DNA from: CAYMKL01 sp964390805
GTDB taxonomy: Bacteria; Chloroflexota; Anaerolineae; VGOG01
Reading direction: 5' to 3'
DNA: 42,804 nucleotides
Assembly (NCBI GenBank): GCA_964390805.1
Contig: CAYMKL010000050.1
Location: forward strand, 1-42,804
The position numbers and the translations under genes are program-made. The notes beneath the pieces were generated by a model. It was given only the letters and a program-made list of their open reading frames with translations, ran no database searches and was not told the origin of the DNA. Positions 1-8,497 of this stretch are shown piece after piece (positions within the stretch are counted from its first letter, which is position 1; each line of letters starts with the position of its first letter).

Positions 1-102
1 AAGATACCTTGTCCATTGAAATGCCATGACTTGGGTCAGCTTTGGGCCTGGACGCAGCCTCTGAAAGACCCGTCACGGTCTCCCTGAAACGCCCGGTGCA
101 GC
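1..102. repeat. Direct repeat of the hsdS 3' end (copy A)
   Basis: Positions 1-102 match 133-233 with a few substitutions and one indel. The first 55 bases are identical. Copy B (133-233) encodes the last 30 or so residues of HsdS; copy A lies just downstream of the hsdS stop codon and is frame-degenerate (HRAFQGD remains recognisable where hsdS has HRAFRGD). It could be a remnant of a second hsdS gene or a local tandem duplication of about 132 bp. The window edge hides the rest. Confidence 0.85.
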
Positions 103-114
103 GGTGCTGTGGGC

Positions 115-212
115 AGACCTGACAGGTCTACGAAGATACCTTGTCCATTGAAATGCCATGACTTGGGTCAGCTTTGGGCCTGGACGCGGCCTCTGAAAGA
201 CCTGTCAGGTCT
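115..212. repeat. Two copies of palindrome AGACCTG-N-CAGGTCT
   Basis: A 15-base palindrome (7-bp arms, one central base) occurs at 115-129 and 198-212. The first copy overlaps the hsdS stop codon (128-130). The second is translated in frame within HsdS as part of GDLTGL. Copy A of the larger repeat carries a decayed version at 67-81. A related longer hairpin with GACCTC/GAGGTC arms occurs at 12740-12779. This looks like a dispersed small palindromic repeat family. Confidence 0.7.
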
Positions 213-1398
213 CCTCGAAACGCCCGGTGCAGCAGCGTTTGAAACAGATGCTCCGCCTGGCGCTCGGCTTCGCGTTGCTGGGCGCGCAACCGCTCGAATT
301 CGTGGACGATGTGGGCGAATTCTCCTTGGAGAGGGAGAGGAGGAAGTGGGATGTCCAGGTTTCTCAGGATTCTCAAGTTTATGTTCTTCTGTGCGGATTC
401 AGGGGCCGTTTCTTCTAGGGTTCCCTGAATGAATACAAACCACTGCTGAACGAATTCAACATTCGTTTTCTCGTTTGGAACAAAACCAACCACACTATCG
501 GGGAAACAGGCATCAAAAGTCATAATGGCCGTCTTGGCTATATTGGCAGCAATGGTTATACAGAGAGTTCCGCTGGGCCATAGCTTGCTTTGCTTGAGCC
601 CCAATTCTGAGTAGGCTTGTTTATAGGCTCTGATGTATCCAGATGCGTTTGCTACATCGCCAGTTTGAACAAACGGGTATGGACCACCATATAACTCCGG
701 AGCATTCCTGGGACGATTCTTTGACTTCCCTCGATCCAATCTACCAATTGAGCTCAGCTTAACGATACGCCACCCCATCGGATTCGACACCGGATCCCCA
801 AACATCTCCAAAAACACCGATTGCGGATAGGTGTCGCTGAGTTCGCGGGCGTAGCGGCGGAGGCGGCGCAGGCGATCCGCTTTGGCCAGGATGGCGGCGA
901 TGCGCTTTTGTTCGGGAAGTGAGGGAAGGGGCAGTTGAAGGGAGAGCAAATCGTCCTTCCGTACTGCTGCCTGATTCACCCACTGCGTGCAGATGCTCTC
1001 AAAAAACCTTTGCTGCTGCCGATATGTGAGCCAGCAAGCCAAATATCGAGGTTCGAGCTTTGTGTCATCCACGCGCAGGCGCACGAAATGGTTGCTGAAT
1101 ACGACAGGTTCAGTGTATCCAACAAACATCGCGCTCTTGCCAACCAGATTCGGGCTGTTCGTNNNNNNNNNNTATTGAACAGCACATCCCCCCAACACAG
1201 TCGGTACTTATCGAGCTGCTTTTCGGATGCAGGAACACGGATAAATGATGTCCAATCCAGGGTGCCGTCAGTAGTGACATTATTCATCCGGAGCTGAATG
1301 ACACCCTCCACATCTCTCGCGCCCGAAGCAAATCCTGATTGTGCACTCTTTATGACCCGACGAAGCGGTATGAGCTGCCACTCGGAGGACTTGATCAT
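128..1398 (-). CDS. hsdS: Type I restriction-modification specificity subunit HsdS (interrupted by scaffold gap)
   Basis: This is the DNA target-recognition subunit of a type I R-M complex. The N-terminal piece (1398 to 1173, from MIKSSEWQLIPLRR) and the C-terminal piece (1162 to 128) lie in different frames, separated only by the 10-N gap, so the apparent frameshift is probably an assembly artefact. A true gap length equal to 2 modulo 3 would restore one frame. The downstream part shows the central conserved segment LPSLPEQKRIAAIL and a second target-recognition domain, then LPPLPLQGEF and a distal helix (ERLRAQQREAERQ), the usual two-TRD plan of about 420 residues. The start ATG overlaps the hsdM stop as ATGA, indicating translational coupling. 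The C-terminus contains an in-frame palindromic repeat. It could be a genuine broken gene, but the coincidence with the Ns argues against that. Confidence 0.9.
1163..1172. other. Assembly gap (10 Ns)
   Basis: Ten undetermined bases inside hsdS. The round number suggests a scaffolding placeholder rather than a measured length. It lies at the end of the first target-recognition domain. Confidence 0.98.
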
Positions 1399-3101
1399 CT
1401 AAGCAGGTCCTCCAGTTCTCGCACTTCCTCAGCCATTACCCGCTCCAATTCCAACAACCGCTCCATCGTCACCCTCGGCTTCTCGTAATAGGCTTCATCC
1501 TGTTCCACCTGGCGGTAGCGGCTGGCGGAGAGGTCGTAGCTGTTGGCCTTGACCTGCGCCGGGGTGACCCAGAACTGGCGAGTCAGTTGGTCTATCTGCG
1601 CCTGGATCGGGGCAATCTCCGCCTCAAGGCCGGACAGTTCCTCGTTGACGTCGTCCAACGCGGTGCGGGGCGCCTCGTCGCCGTCGGGGGCGATGACGCT
1701 CTCGAAGGTCAAGCGGTTGATCTCGCCCTGGAGTCTCAGCCGTTCGGCTTTCAGCGGCGCGACCTGGGCCCGAAGCTCCTCCAGGAGGGCCTGGCGAGCG
1801 GCCTGGAAGTCGGGGTCGTAGCGGTGGTGCCAGCACTCCAGGATATTGGGGATGTCGTTTTCGGGCACGGGCTGGCGCTTGTCGTCCAGGGAGAAGCCGT
1901 CGTGGGCCATGTCGTAGAACCAGATGCGATCGGTCTTGGCCCCACGGGTGAAGAGTAGCACGGCGGTGGAGACGCCAGCGTAGGGCTTGAACACGCCGCC
2001 GGGCATGGAGACCACGCCGTCGAGCCGGTTCTCCTCGACCACTTTCTTGCGCAGAGCGACGTGGGCGCGGCTGGAGCCAAACAGGACGCCGTCGGGGACG
2101 ATGACGGCGCAGCGCCCGCCCATGTCGAGGGCGCGGAGGATGAGATGAACGAAGAGGAGCTCGGACTTGGTGGTGTTGTGGGGCAGGGTGTCGCTGACGT
2201 CGTCCTTGTCCATGGCGCCCTTGAAGGGCGGGTTCATGAGGATGACGTCGTAGTCTCGCTCCTCGGTGAAGCTCTTGGACAGGGTGTCCATGTAGTCGAA
2301 ACGCGGCTTCTCAATGCCGTGCAGCATCAGGTTCATGGAGCCGATGCGGTGCATGGTCATGCCAGAGTCGTTGTCGTAGCCCTGGAAAGCCTCTTCCTGC
2401 AGGAACCTCCACTGTTTGGGCGTCAACTGGTCGCCGACCAGGTTGTGGGGCCAGCCCTGCCGGTCGTATTCCAGGATGTCGGGGGAGGTGTGGGTTTCCA
2501 GGATGTGCTGGTAGGCATTGACCAGGAAGCCGCAGGTGCCGGCCGCCAGGTCGCCGATGCGCTCGCCGGGCCTGGGAGCGATCATCTTGACCATCATGCG
2601 GATGACGTGGCGCGGGGTGCGGAACTGGCCGCCGCGCCCGGCGATGTTCAGGTAGCTGAGCATGTACTCGTAGAGGTCGCCCTGGACGTCCTGGTTCTGG
2701 GACGAGATCTGCATCTGGTCTATGAGGTTGCAGGCCTCGATGAGCAGGCTGGGCTTGTTGATCTTGCACTCGGCGTTCTGCATGTAGCGCTCGAAGGAGC
2801 TACCCTCGACGCCCATCTCCCTCAGCCTGGGGAAGATCACCTCTTTCAGGTGCTTGAGGGCGTCGGCGGCCTTCATTCTGGTCCAGTGGTCCCACCGCAG
2901 TTCGGACGGCAGGTCAGGAAGGTACAGCTTGCCCTCTCGCTGGGCATGCCGTTTCCTCTGCTTCTCCAGGTCGTCGAGCCGCTTGAGGAAGAGCAGGAAG
3001 GAGACCTGTTCGATGGCGTCGAACGGGTTGGAGAGCCCGCCCGACCAGAGTCTGTCCCACAGTTGGTCTACTTGAGAGCGGAGCTTGGGATCGGTGAGCA
3101 A
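1395..3101 (-). CDS. hsdM: Type I restriction-modification N6-adenine methyltransferase HsdM
   Basis: Modification subunit that methylates adenine with S-adenosylmethionine. Visible features: an N-terminal helical HsdM domain (from LWDRLWSGGLSNPFDAIEQ); the G-x-GQF-x-TP motif before the catalytic domain (about residues 156-163); SAM-binding motif I GDLAAGTCGF (183-192), a variant of DPAxGTGxF; and catalytic motif IV NPPF (290-293). The C-terminal half has a coiled-coil-like stretch around residues 440-515. The 568 residues fit the family. The start is TTG at 3101, with AGGAGG five bases upstream inside the last codons of hsdR, whose TGA ends one base before it. It is followed by an ATGA overlap with hsdS, so the three genes are translationally linked. 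Confidence 0.95.
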   Translation of the reverse strand: MLTDPKLRSQVDQLWDRLWSGGLSNPFDAIEQVSFLLFLKRLDDLEKQRKRHAQREGKLYLPDLPSELRWDHWTRMKAADALKHLKEVIFPRLREMGVEGSSFERYMQNAECKINKPSLLIEACNLIDQMQISSQNQDVQGDLYEYMLSYLNIAGRGGQFRTPRHVIRMMVKMIAPRPGERIGDLAAGTCGFLVNAYQHILETHTSPDILEYDRQGWPHNLVGDQLTPKQWRFLQEEAFQGYDNDSGMTMHRIGSMNLMLHGIEKPRFDYMDTLSKSFTEERDYDVILMNPPFKGAMDKDDVSDTLPHNTTKSELLFVHLILRALDMGGRCAVIVPDGVLFGSSRAHVALRKKVVEENRLDGVVSMPGGVFKPYAGVSTAVLLFTRGAKTDRIWFYDMAHDGFSLDDKRQPVPENDIPNILECWHHRYDPDFQAARQALLEELRAQVAPLKAERLRLQGEINRLTFESVIAPDGDEAPRTALDDVNEELSGLEAEIAPIQAQIDQLTRQFWVTPAQVKANSYDLSASRYRQVEQDEAYYEKPRVTMERLLELERVMAEEVRELEDLLR

Positions 3102-3102
3102 A

Positions 3103-5931
3103 TCAGCCTCCTATGGCCAGGGTTTCGGCGAAGGCCATGATCTCGTCGGCCTGGTCAAAGGTAAACCAGCGGCCTACGGCGTCCGCGCCCAGGTTGGTGA
3201 AAGGGTGCGCGTACAGGTCGGCCCAGGTCACGCGGTGCTTCTGAGCCAGGACGCTCTGTAGCGTGCGCAAGAACAGGATCTGGTTGGCGTTAAAGGAATG
3301 GGCAGTGATGAAGGTCTGGAACTGGCGGCGGACGATGTCGGCGTAGTCGGGGATGTCCTCCATTTCCAGGAGTTGGCGCAGGAACTCGGTCAGGCACCCG
3401 ACGCGGACGGCGTAGGCGCGGTGGATGTTGCCGGGGGTGAGCTGAATGTCTGGAGCGCCAAGTTCCTGCCGCAGAACCTGCTCCAGTTCGAGCAGCTCCA
3501 GGTCACTGACGGGCTGGCCGCGGGCCAGGGCAGCAAGGGTTGGGTTGTACTGGAGCAGGGCCATGACTTTGCGCTGGACGCGGTCGCGGTATTCCTGGGC
3601 GTAGACCGGCTCGCCTCTCTCGTCCAGGATGATGTAGCTGCGGAACTCGATAACGTCGCCCAGGTCGAGCTTGACCAAGGTCTCCTCTTTGCGGCGGTTC
3701 TTCATCTGGCTGGCCAGGGTGTGGATGATGCGGTTGAGTTGGTCCACGGTGGCGTTCTGGAGGTCCTGGGGTGATTGGCACAAGATGGCAGCTTGCTCAC
3801 TGTCCGGGTTCTCGTAGACGAAATCGGGCAGGCGGCTGGCATCTTCGGCGATGGATCTGACCGTGGCGGTGGTGTCCTTGCCAGTTTCCCTTTCCAGCTT
3901 GAGCCGTTCCACCTTGGTGGTGAAGACGACGGCTGGAACATCGCCCATCGGTGCGAAGCGCAGGAGCGGCCCAACGCTTTGCCGCAGGAATTCCAGCTTG
4001 CCGCTGGTCAGATAGAGCCAGTAGGTATCTTGCCAGGCACGTTCGACTTCCGGATAGACCTTCTTGACGGAATAGGCGTCGAGGGGTATCTCGGCGACCT
4101 GGGCGCGCAGGTCGGCGATCACCTGCCGGGCCTCGGCGGACTGCTGGTCATCGTAACATCCTAGCAGGTCCAGGCGGGTGTTGAAAAGCTTGATGAGGAC
4201 GGGGGTGGTGGGCGATTCTTCGGTGGGTTCGCGCTTCTCGAAGTCGTTCTCCCAGAAGTCTACGATCTTGAATCTGTCCTTTCTGCCGTTGGGCAGCCAT
4301 TGGGGATGCGAGCAGGCGTCGTCGTTCCGCGTGCCACGGCCGAGCATCTGCTCCAGCTTGATGGGCGAGTGCACGGGGCGCATGAAGACCAGGTTAACGG
4401 CTTCGGGCACATTGACACCGGTCTCCAGCATGTCCACGGAGATGGCAATGCGCGGCAGTGATTCCCGTTTGAAGGTCTTGATGGCCGTGCCCTTGTGCTC
4501 CGACTTGTAGGTGATGACGCGGGCCAGGTCGAGGTACTGGGGAAACATCTCGTTGAAGACTTCCAACAGGCGCAGGGCGTGGGCCTGGGTCATGGCGAAG
4601 ACGATGGTCTTGCCCGGCAACTGGCCCGATTGGTCCTTGAGACAGACGTCCCAGATCTCTTCCCATTGCTTGCGGATGGTGTCCTTATTGGAAACTCTGC
4701 GCTCCAGGTCAGTTCCGGAGAAATCAATGGCGTCTGGATCATATCCCTCGTCAATCAGGGCCTGCTTCTCTTCCTCGGAGAGGTCCACGCCCCGAATGCC
4801 CTTGCGCTGGAACTTGGTTTGCGCTGCGTAGAGCTCGTAGTCCACCAGATAGCCTTCGTCTGTGGCTTCCTGACGCGAGTAAAAGAAAGTGGGTACCTCG
4901 TCGGTGCAGTCGAACTCGAGGAAAGTGTTGCGGTCTATGTACTGGGCTGGGGTGGCGGTCAGGCCGATCATGCGCCCGTCGAAATACTGGAGCACCTCGT
5001 TCCACTTGTTGAAGATAGAGCGGTGAACCTCGTCAAAGACGATCAGGTCGAAGAAGGCGGGCGTGAAGTCCGGGGCGTGAAGTCTACGCACGCAGTTGCT
5101 CAAGGTCTGCAGAGTCACGACAAAGAGGCGATTGGCTTTGACTTGGTCAGTGCTGTGAGAGAAGATGCGAGCGCAGGGCTCGTCTGGCAGGAAGTCCTCA
5201 AAGCCCTCGGAGAGCGCCTGGCGCACCAGGGCGTCGCGGTCGGCCACGAACAGAATCTTGCGGGCCTGGTTGGTGCGCATGAAGACGTCGGCCAGGGACA
5301 TGGCCACGCGGGTTTTGCCGGTGCCGGTAGCCATGACCAGCAAAGCCTTGCGCTTCTTCTTGTTCTCGAAGGCATCACAGAGGCGTTGCATGGCCTCCAG
5401 TTGGTAGGGTCGGTCGGTGATCTCGAGGTTGATGGGTGCGGCGGTGAGAGGCGTCTGGTTGTGGCGAATGTAGAAGAGGTTGTCCAGGTCGGCGGGGGAG
5501 AAGAAGCCGGCCACCTGGCGGGGGTTGGCGCGGCCGACGTCCCAGAACTCGATGCGGTAGCCGTTGGTCATGAAGGCGAAGGGGGCAAAGTCCTGGCGCT
5601 TGGCGATCTCCCGCACGTAGAACTCGGTCTGTGCCTGGGCCAGTAGGGGCGCGATGCTGCTGCGCTTGGCCTCGACGACGGCGATGATGTCGCCATCGGG
5701 GCGGTAGAGGACGTAGTCGCTCACCCCCTTCGGAAATTCGGTCTCGTAGACCACCCCAGTCTCCCGCAAGCGCCTCAACCTGGCTTCGAGTGCACGCCAC
5801 GCTTGGGGATCAAACTCATCCACGGGGATCTCAATGCCCACCTGGTGGGGGTTATTGACGTCCCATCCCGCTTTTTCCAGGGCCGGGTCAATGAGGTCTC
5901 TTCTGGTTTCCCTTTCGCTTGAGAGGGACAC
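3103..5931 (-). CDS. hsdR: Type I restriction endonuclease subunit HsdR
   Basis: ATP-dependent DNA translocase and nuclease of the type I R-M complex. The N-terminal PD-(D/E)xK nuclease is visible as D72 in GVSDYVLY and E87-x-K89 in VVEAKR. The SF2 helicase motor follows: Walker A ATGTGKT (201-207), DEVH (300-303), TATP (325-328), and motif VI QMLGRGTR. The helical C-terminal half is the assembly region. The 942 residues are typical of the EcoEI-like group. The start is GTG at 5931, three bases after the stop of the acetyltransferase gene, with GGGAG eight bases upstream. The catalytic residues all look intact, so the enzyme is probably active. Confidence 0.95.
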   Translation of the reverse strand: MSLSSERETRRDLIDPALEKAGWDVNNPHQVGIEIPVDEFDPQAWRALEARLRRLRETGVVYETEFPKGVSDYVLYRPDGDIIAVVEAKRSSIAPLLAQAQTEFYVREIAKRQDFAPFAFMTNGYRIEFWDVGRANPRQVAGFFSPADLDNLFYIRHNQTPLTAAPINLEITDRPYQLEAMQRLCDAFENKKKRKALLVMATGTGKTRVAMSLADVFMRTNQARKILFVADRDALVRQALSEGFEDFLPDEPCARIFSHSTDQVKANRLFVVTLQTLSNCVRRLHAPDFTPAFFDLIVFDEVHRSIFNKWNEVLQYFDGRMIGLTATPAQYIDRNTFLEFDCTDEVPTFFYSRQEATDEGYLVDYELYAAQTKFQRKGIRGVDLSEEEKQALIDEGYDPDAIDFSGTDLERRVSNKDTIRKQWEEIWDVCLKDQSGQLPGKTIVFAMTQAHALRLLEVFNEMFPQYLDLARVITYKSEHKGTAIKTFKRESLPRIAISVDMLETGVNVPEAVNLVFMRPVHSPIKLEQMLGRGTRNDDACSHPQWLPNGRKDRFKIVDFWENDFEKREPTEESPTTPVLIKLFNTRLDLLGCYDDQQSAEARQVIADLRAQVAEIPLDAYSVKKVYPEVERAWQDTYWLYLTSGKLEFLRQSVGPLLRFAPMGDVPAVVFTTKVERLKLERETGKDTTATVRSIAEDASRLPDFVYENPDSEQAAILCQSPQDLQNATVDQLNRIIHTLASQMKNRRKEETLVKLDLGDVIEFRSYIILDERGEPVYAQEYRDRVQRKVMALLQYNPTLAALARGQPVSDLELLELEQVLRQELGAPDIQLTPGNIHRAYAVRVGCLTEFLRQLLEMEDIPDYADIVRRQFQTFITAHSFNANQILFLRTLQSVLAQKHRVTWADLYAHPFTNLGADAVGRWFTFDQADEIMAFAETLAIGG

Positions 5932-5934
5932 TTG

Positions 5935-6414
5935 CTATACTCCCACGCCTTCTGGCGGCCGCCTCATCCGAAAATGACTTTCGGTTTCCCCAACCACAAC
6001 AAAGCCGAGCCGTTCGTAGAACCGTCGCGCTGAATGGTTGACTTTGATGACTTGCAGCTCCACAGGAACGCCCTTGCCGTCGGCTTCGTCACACAAGGCT
6101 TGGACCAGCTTTGTCCCGATCCCCCGGTTCTGATGGTCTGGTGCGATCTCGATGACCGCGAGAAAAACACGGTCTTCTTGTCGCTCGACCGAGATGCACC
6201 CGATGGGCACTCCGTCGCCCTCAATGATTTCGCGAGTAGCGGGATCGAAGCGGTCGTGAAAGTGCCGGGCTTGCCACTGTTCGTCCCAACCCCAGGTCTT
6301 CTCAACGTAGGGCTTCAATGCAACGCGATGCAACCACCACAGGAAGTCGTAATCCTCTCGGGTCGCGGGCCGGAGTGAGATCTGCATCACGTAGCAAATC
6401 GGCTGTGTGTCCAT
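5935..6414 (-). CDS. GNAT-family N-acetyltransferase
   Basis: The 159 residues form one GNAT fold: ISLRPATREDYDFLWWLH opens the domain, beta-4 is VFLAVIEIAPDHQ, the acetyl-CoA pyrophosphate loop is QNRGIGTKL, and the C-terminal part is NHSARRFYERLGF, the usual N-x-x-A-x-x-x-Y-x-x-x-GF signature. Substrate unknown. It ends three bases before hsdR, so the two are probably co-transcribed, although GNAT genes are promiscuous neighbours and no role in restriction follows. The start at 6414 has a weak ribosome site; the internal ATG at 6387 (MQISLRPAT) is a possible alternative and matches the usual GNAT N-terminus better. Confidence 0.9.
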   Translation of the reverse strand: MDTQPICYVMQISLRPATREDYDFLWWLHRVALKPYVEKTWGWDEQWQARHFHDRFDPATREIIEGDGVPIGCISVERQEDRVFLAVIEIAPDHQNRGIGTKLVQALCDEADGKGVPVELQVIKVNHSARRFYERLGFVVVGETESHFRMRRPPEGVGV

Positions 6415-6424
6415 GTAGGTACGA

Positions 6425-6937
6425 TCAAGGGCGAACGTCGCTCGGACGCAACTGCGCTAACACCAGGTCACAGCCAATCTGCGATACGTTCTCCACGGAT
6501 GACTGGCTGGACAGGTCGCTCGCTCCCTCGTGGATCACCACGTCGGCGTCGTAGAGGTCCTGATGCTCAGCCACAAACACGATCGTGCGCGTCCCGTGAT
6601 CTCGATCCAAGAGAACACACCACACGTCATCTGGCGGGAATGGCAGCGGTTTGGGCCCGCTTCTCCTCTCTCCGCTGTAGCTATAATCAGTTTGATAGTA
6701 GGGACTGTCGCCGAAAACGGCGTGGCTCATTTCTCGACTGAAATTCCACGGCTTACTCGCTCGATCTACCAACCGCACCGTAGTCGTCCCAGACGAAACC
6801 GAGTCTTTGTATTGGACGTACTTATCGAGTTCGAGTTGCCAATCTGGAGGAAGATTCATTCGAACGGCGACCAATAATGCTACGAGCAATGTGACCGCCA
6901 GAAGCAACGGGAGAATAAAGCGAATGGATCTTCTCAT
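6425..6937 (-). CDS. Hypothetical protein with one N-terminal membrane segment
   Basis: 170 residues, family not recognised. MRRSIRFILPLLLAVTLLVA forms a positively charged start and a hydrophobic helix (about residues 5-25), so the protein is either membrane-anchored or secreted by an uncleaved signal. The remainder is soluble, with one tryptophan-rich segment (PPDDVWCVLLDRD) and an acidic region ending in LAQLRPSDVRP. I chose ATG 6937 because AAAGGGG lies seven bases upstream; the longer TTG start at 6955 overlaps that site. It sits between the sugar transferase gene (66 bases upstream) and the GNAT gene (10 bases downstream), so it is probably part of the same transcript. Confidence 0.7.
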   Translation of the reverse strand: MRRSIRFILPLLLAVTLLVALLVAVRMNLPPDWQLELDKYVQYKDSVSSGTTTVRLVDRASKPWNFSREMSHAVFGDSPYYQTDYSYSGERRSGPKPLPFPPDDVWCVLLDRDHGTRTIVFVAEHQDLYDADVVIHEGASDLSSQSSVENVSQIGCDLVLAQLRPSDVRP

Positions 6938-7003
6938 TTTTGTGCCCCTTTCCAACCTGCGGTGTCCTGAGCGGCTCCGTCGGCTCGTTCAGCCCCCCGA
7001 CTA

Positions 7004-8413
7004 CTAATAGGCGTTCTTGCTGGTGAAGGCATTGAAGATGGTCCTGAGGATGATCTTGAAATCCAGGAGAAGGGACCAGTTCTCGGTGTACCACAAATCG
7101 TACTTGGTTCTTTCGGCGATGGAGGTATCGCCTCGCAGGCCGTTGACCTGGGCCCAGCCAGTGAGGCCGGCCTTCTCACGGTGCCTATCCATATAACGAG
7201 GGATGCTCCGCTTGAACTGCTCGACGAAGACGGGGCGCTCTGGCCGTGGCCCCACCAGGCTCATTTCACCCAGAAGGACGTTGATGAATTGGGGCCATTC
7301 GTCAATGGAAAGACGACGAATGAAGGCCCCCAACCGGGTGCGGCGCGGATCGTCTTCGGTGGCCCAAACGGGACCCGTCTCGGCCTCGGCGTCTGTCCGC
7401 ATGGAGCGAAACTTCATCATCCAAAAAGGCCTGGCGTCCAGCCCCATGCGCACCTGGGCATAGAAGACGGGGCCCGGCGAGTCCAACTTGACCAGGGCGG
7501 CAACCAGCAGCATAAGGGGAGAAAGCACAACCAGACCAATGGCGCTGCCTATCAAGTCCACTGTCCTTTTCAGAGTCAGCCGCCAGCCCCTGAGGGCAAT
7601 ATCCCTGACGGTGAGGAGGGGCAGCCCTCCCAGGTCGCCGATGCTGACCTGGGCGGCTATGATCTGGAAGACGTCGGGATAAACTTTGATGCTCACTTTC
7701 CCCCGTTCGCAGAGGGAGATAATGGTCAGGATCTCCTCGTGGGAAGCTTCGGGCAGGGCAATGATGACCTCATCAATGGAATGTTCATCAATGAGAGAGG
7801 GAAGGTCACCGATCCGGCCCAAAACGGGGACTCCCACCACGGTCTCTAGGCCATCGCCGTCCACGAACCCCATCACCTCGTAGCCCAGCCCCGGCAGGTA
7901 GAGGATCTTCTGCAGGATCATCTGTCCCACCTCGCCCGTGCCCACGATGAGCACTCGAGTCCCACCCAGACCACGGGCTTGCAGCGCCTGCTGCACCCGA
8001 CCATGAGCAAAGCGCCCGATGCCAGCCAGGATGATGGTCAACAGCCAGGCGTAGAGAACCATGCCCCGCGAGTAGTCCAACTCCAGAATGCTGTTCTTGA
8101 ACATCAATGAGCTCAGGGCAATGGCCAAGATGGTACCGACCGAAACAGAACCGAAGAGGGAATAGAATTCGTCAATGGAGGAAGGGGCTCGGGGGCGATG
8201 ATACAACCGGGAAAAGAAAAAGACCGTTAGCATGGCCAGCACCTGGACCACCATCATCCCCAGGTAACCACGAAAAGGACCGATGTCCATAGGAGGAGTC
8301 GGCCACTCGATCCGCTGGCGCAACACGTAGGCCAGATAAAAGGCCAAGGCGATGGCCGAAATATCAAGCACCACCAGGGAGATGGTGAAAAGCAATTTAG
8401 CCCTATTCTTCAT
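7004..8413 (-). CDS. Undecaprenyl-phosphate sugar phosphotransferase (exopolysaccharide initiating enzyme, WcaJ-like)
   Basis: Membrane enzyme that transfers a sugar-1-phosphate from a nucleotide sugar to undecaprenyl phosphate, the first step in making a surface polysaccharide repeat unit. The 469 residues show about four N-terminal membrane helices, a Rossmann-like CoA-binding domain (VLIVGTGEVGQMI), a fifth hydrophobic segment (LIGSAIGLVVLSPLMLLVAAL) and the C-terminal bacterial sugar transferase domain with KFRSMRTDAE, LSIDEWPQFINVL, GEMSLVGPRPERP and GLTGWAQVNG. ATG 8413 was chosen over the longer ORF because GGAGG sits seven bases upstream. It follows a GT2 glycosyltransferase by 84 bases, supporting a polysaccharide operon. 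The actual sugar cannot be told from sequence. Confidence 0.93.
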   Translation of the reverse strand: MKNRAKLLFTISLVVLDISAIALAFYLAYVLRQRIEWPTPPMDIGPFRGYLGMMVVQVLAMLTVFFFSRLYHRPRAPSSIDEFYSLFGSVSVGTILAIALSSLMFKNSILELDYSRGMVLYAWLLTIILAGIGRFAHGRVQQALQARGLGGTRVLIVGTGEVGQMILQKILYLPGLGYEVMGFVDGDGLETVVGVPVLGRIGDLPSLIDEHSIDEVIIALPEASHEEILTIISLCERGKVSIKVYPDVFQIIAAQVSIGDLGGLPLLTVRDIALRGWRLTLKRTVDLIGSAIGLVVLSPLMLLVAALVKLDSPGPVFYAQVRMGLDARPFWMMKFRSMRTDAEAETGPVWATEDDPRRTRLGAFIRRLSIDEWPQFINVLLGEMSLVGPRPERPVFVEQFKRSIPRYMDRHREKAGLTGWAQVNGLRGDTSIAERTKYDLWYTENWSLLLDFKIILRTIFNAFTSKNAY

Positions 8414-8497
8414 CTCGTTGCCTCCGTAAGAAATCTTCAACCCTTGCGAAGTTCTGGCAGTAACTTTCAAGCCGAAAGCGTCCGCGCAGACCAAGGG

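Noticed and set aside
976..1198. Frameshifted (pseudogene) hsdS
   Set aside because: The frame change coincides exactly with the 10-N gap, so an assembly artefact is the simpler explanation.
2061..3140. 359-codon plus-strand ORF opposite hsdM
   Set aside because: Antisense shadow of a well-supported hsdM in GC-rich sequence; no ribosome site or domain.
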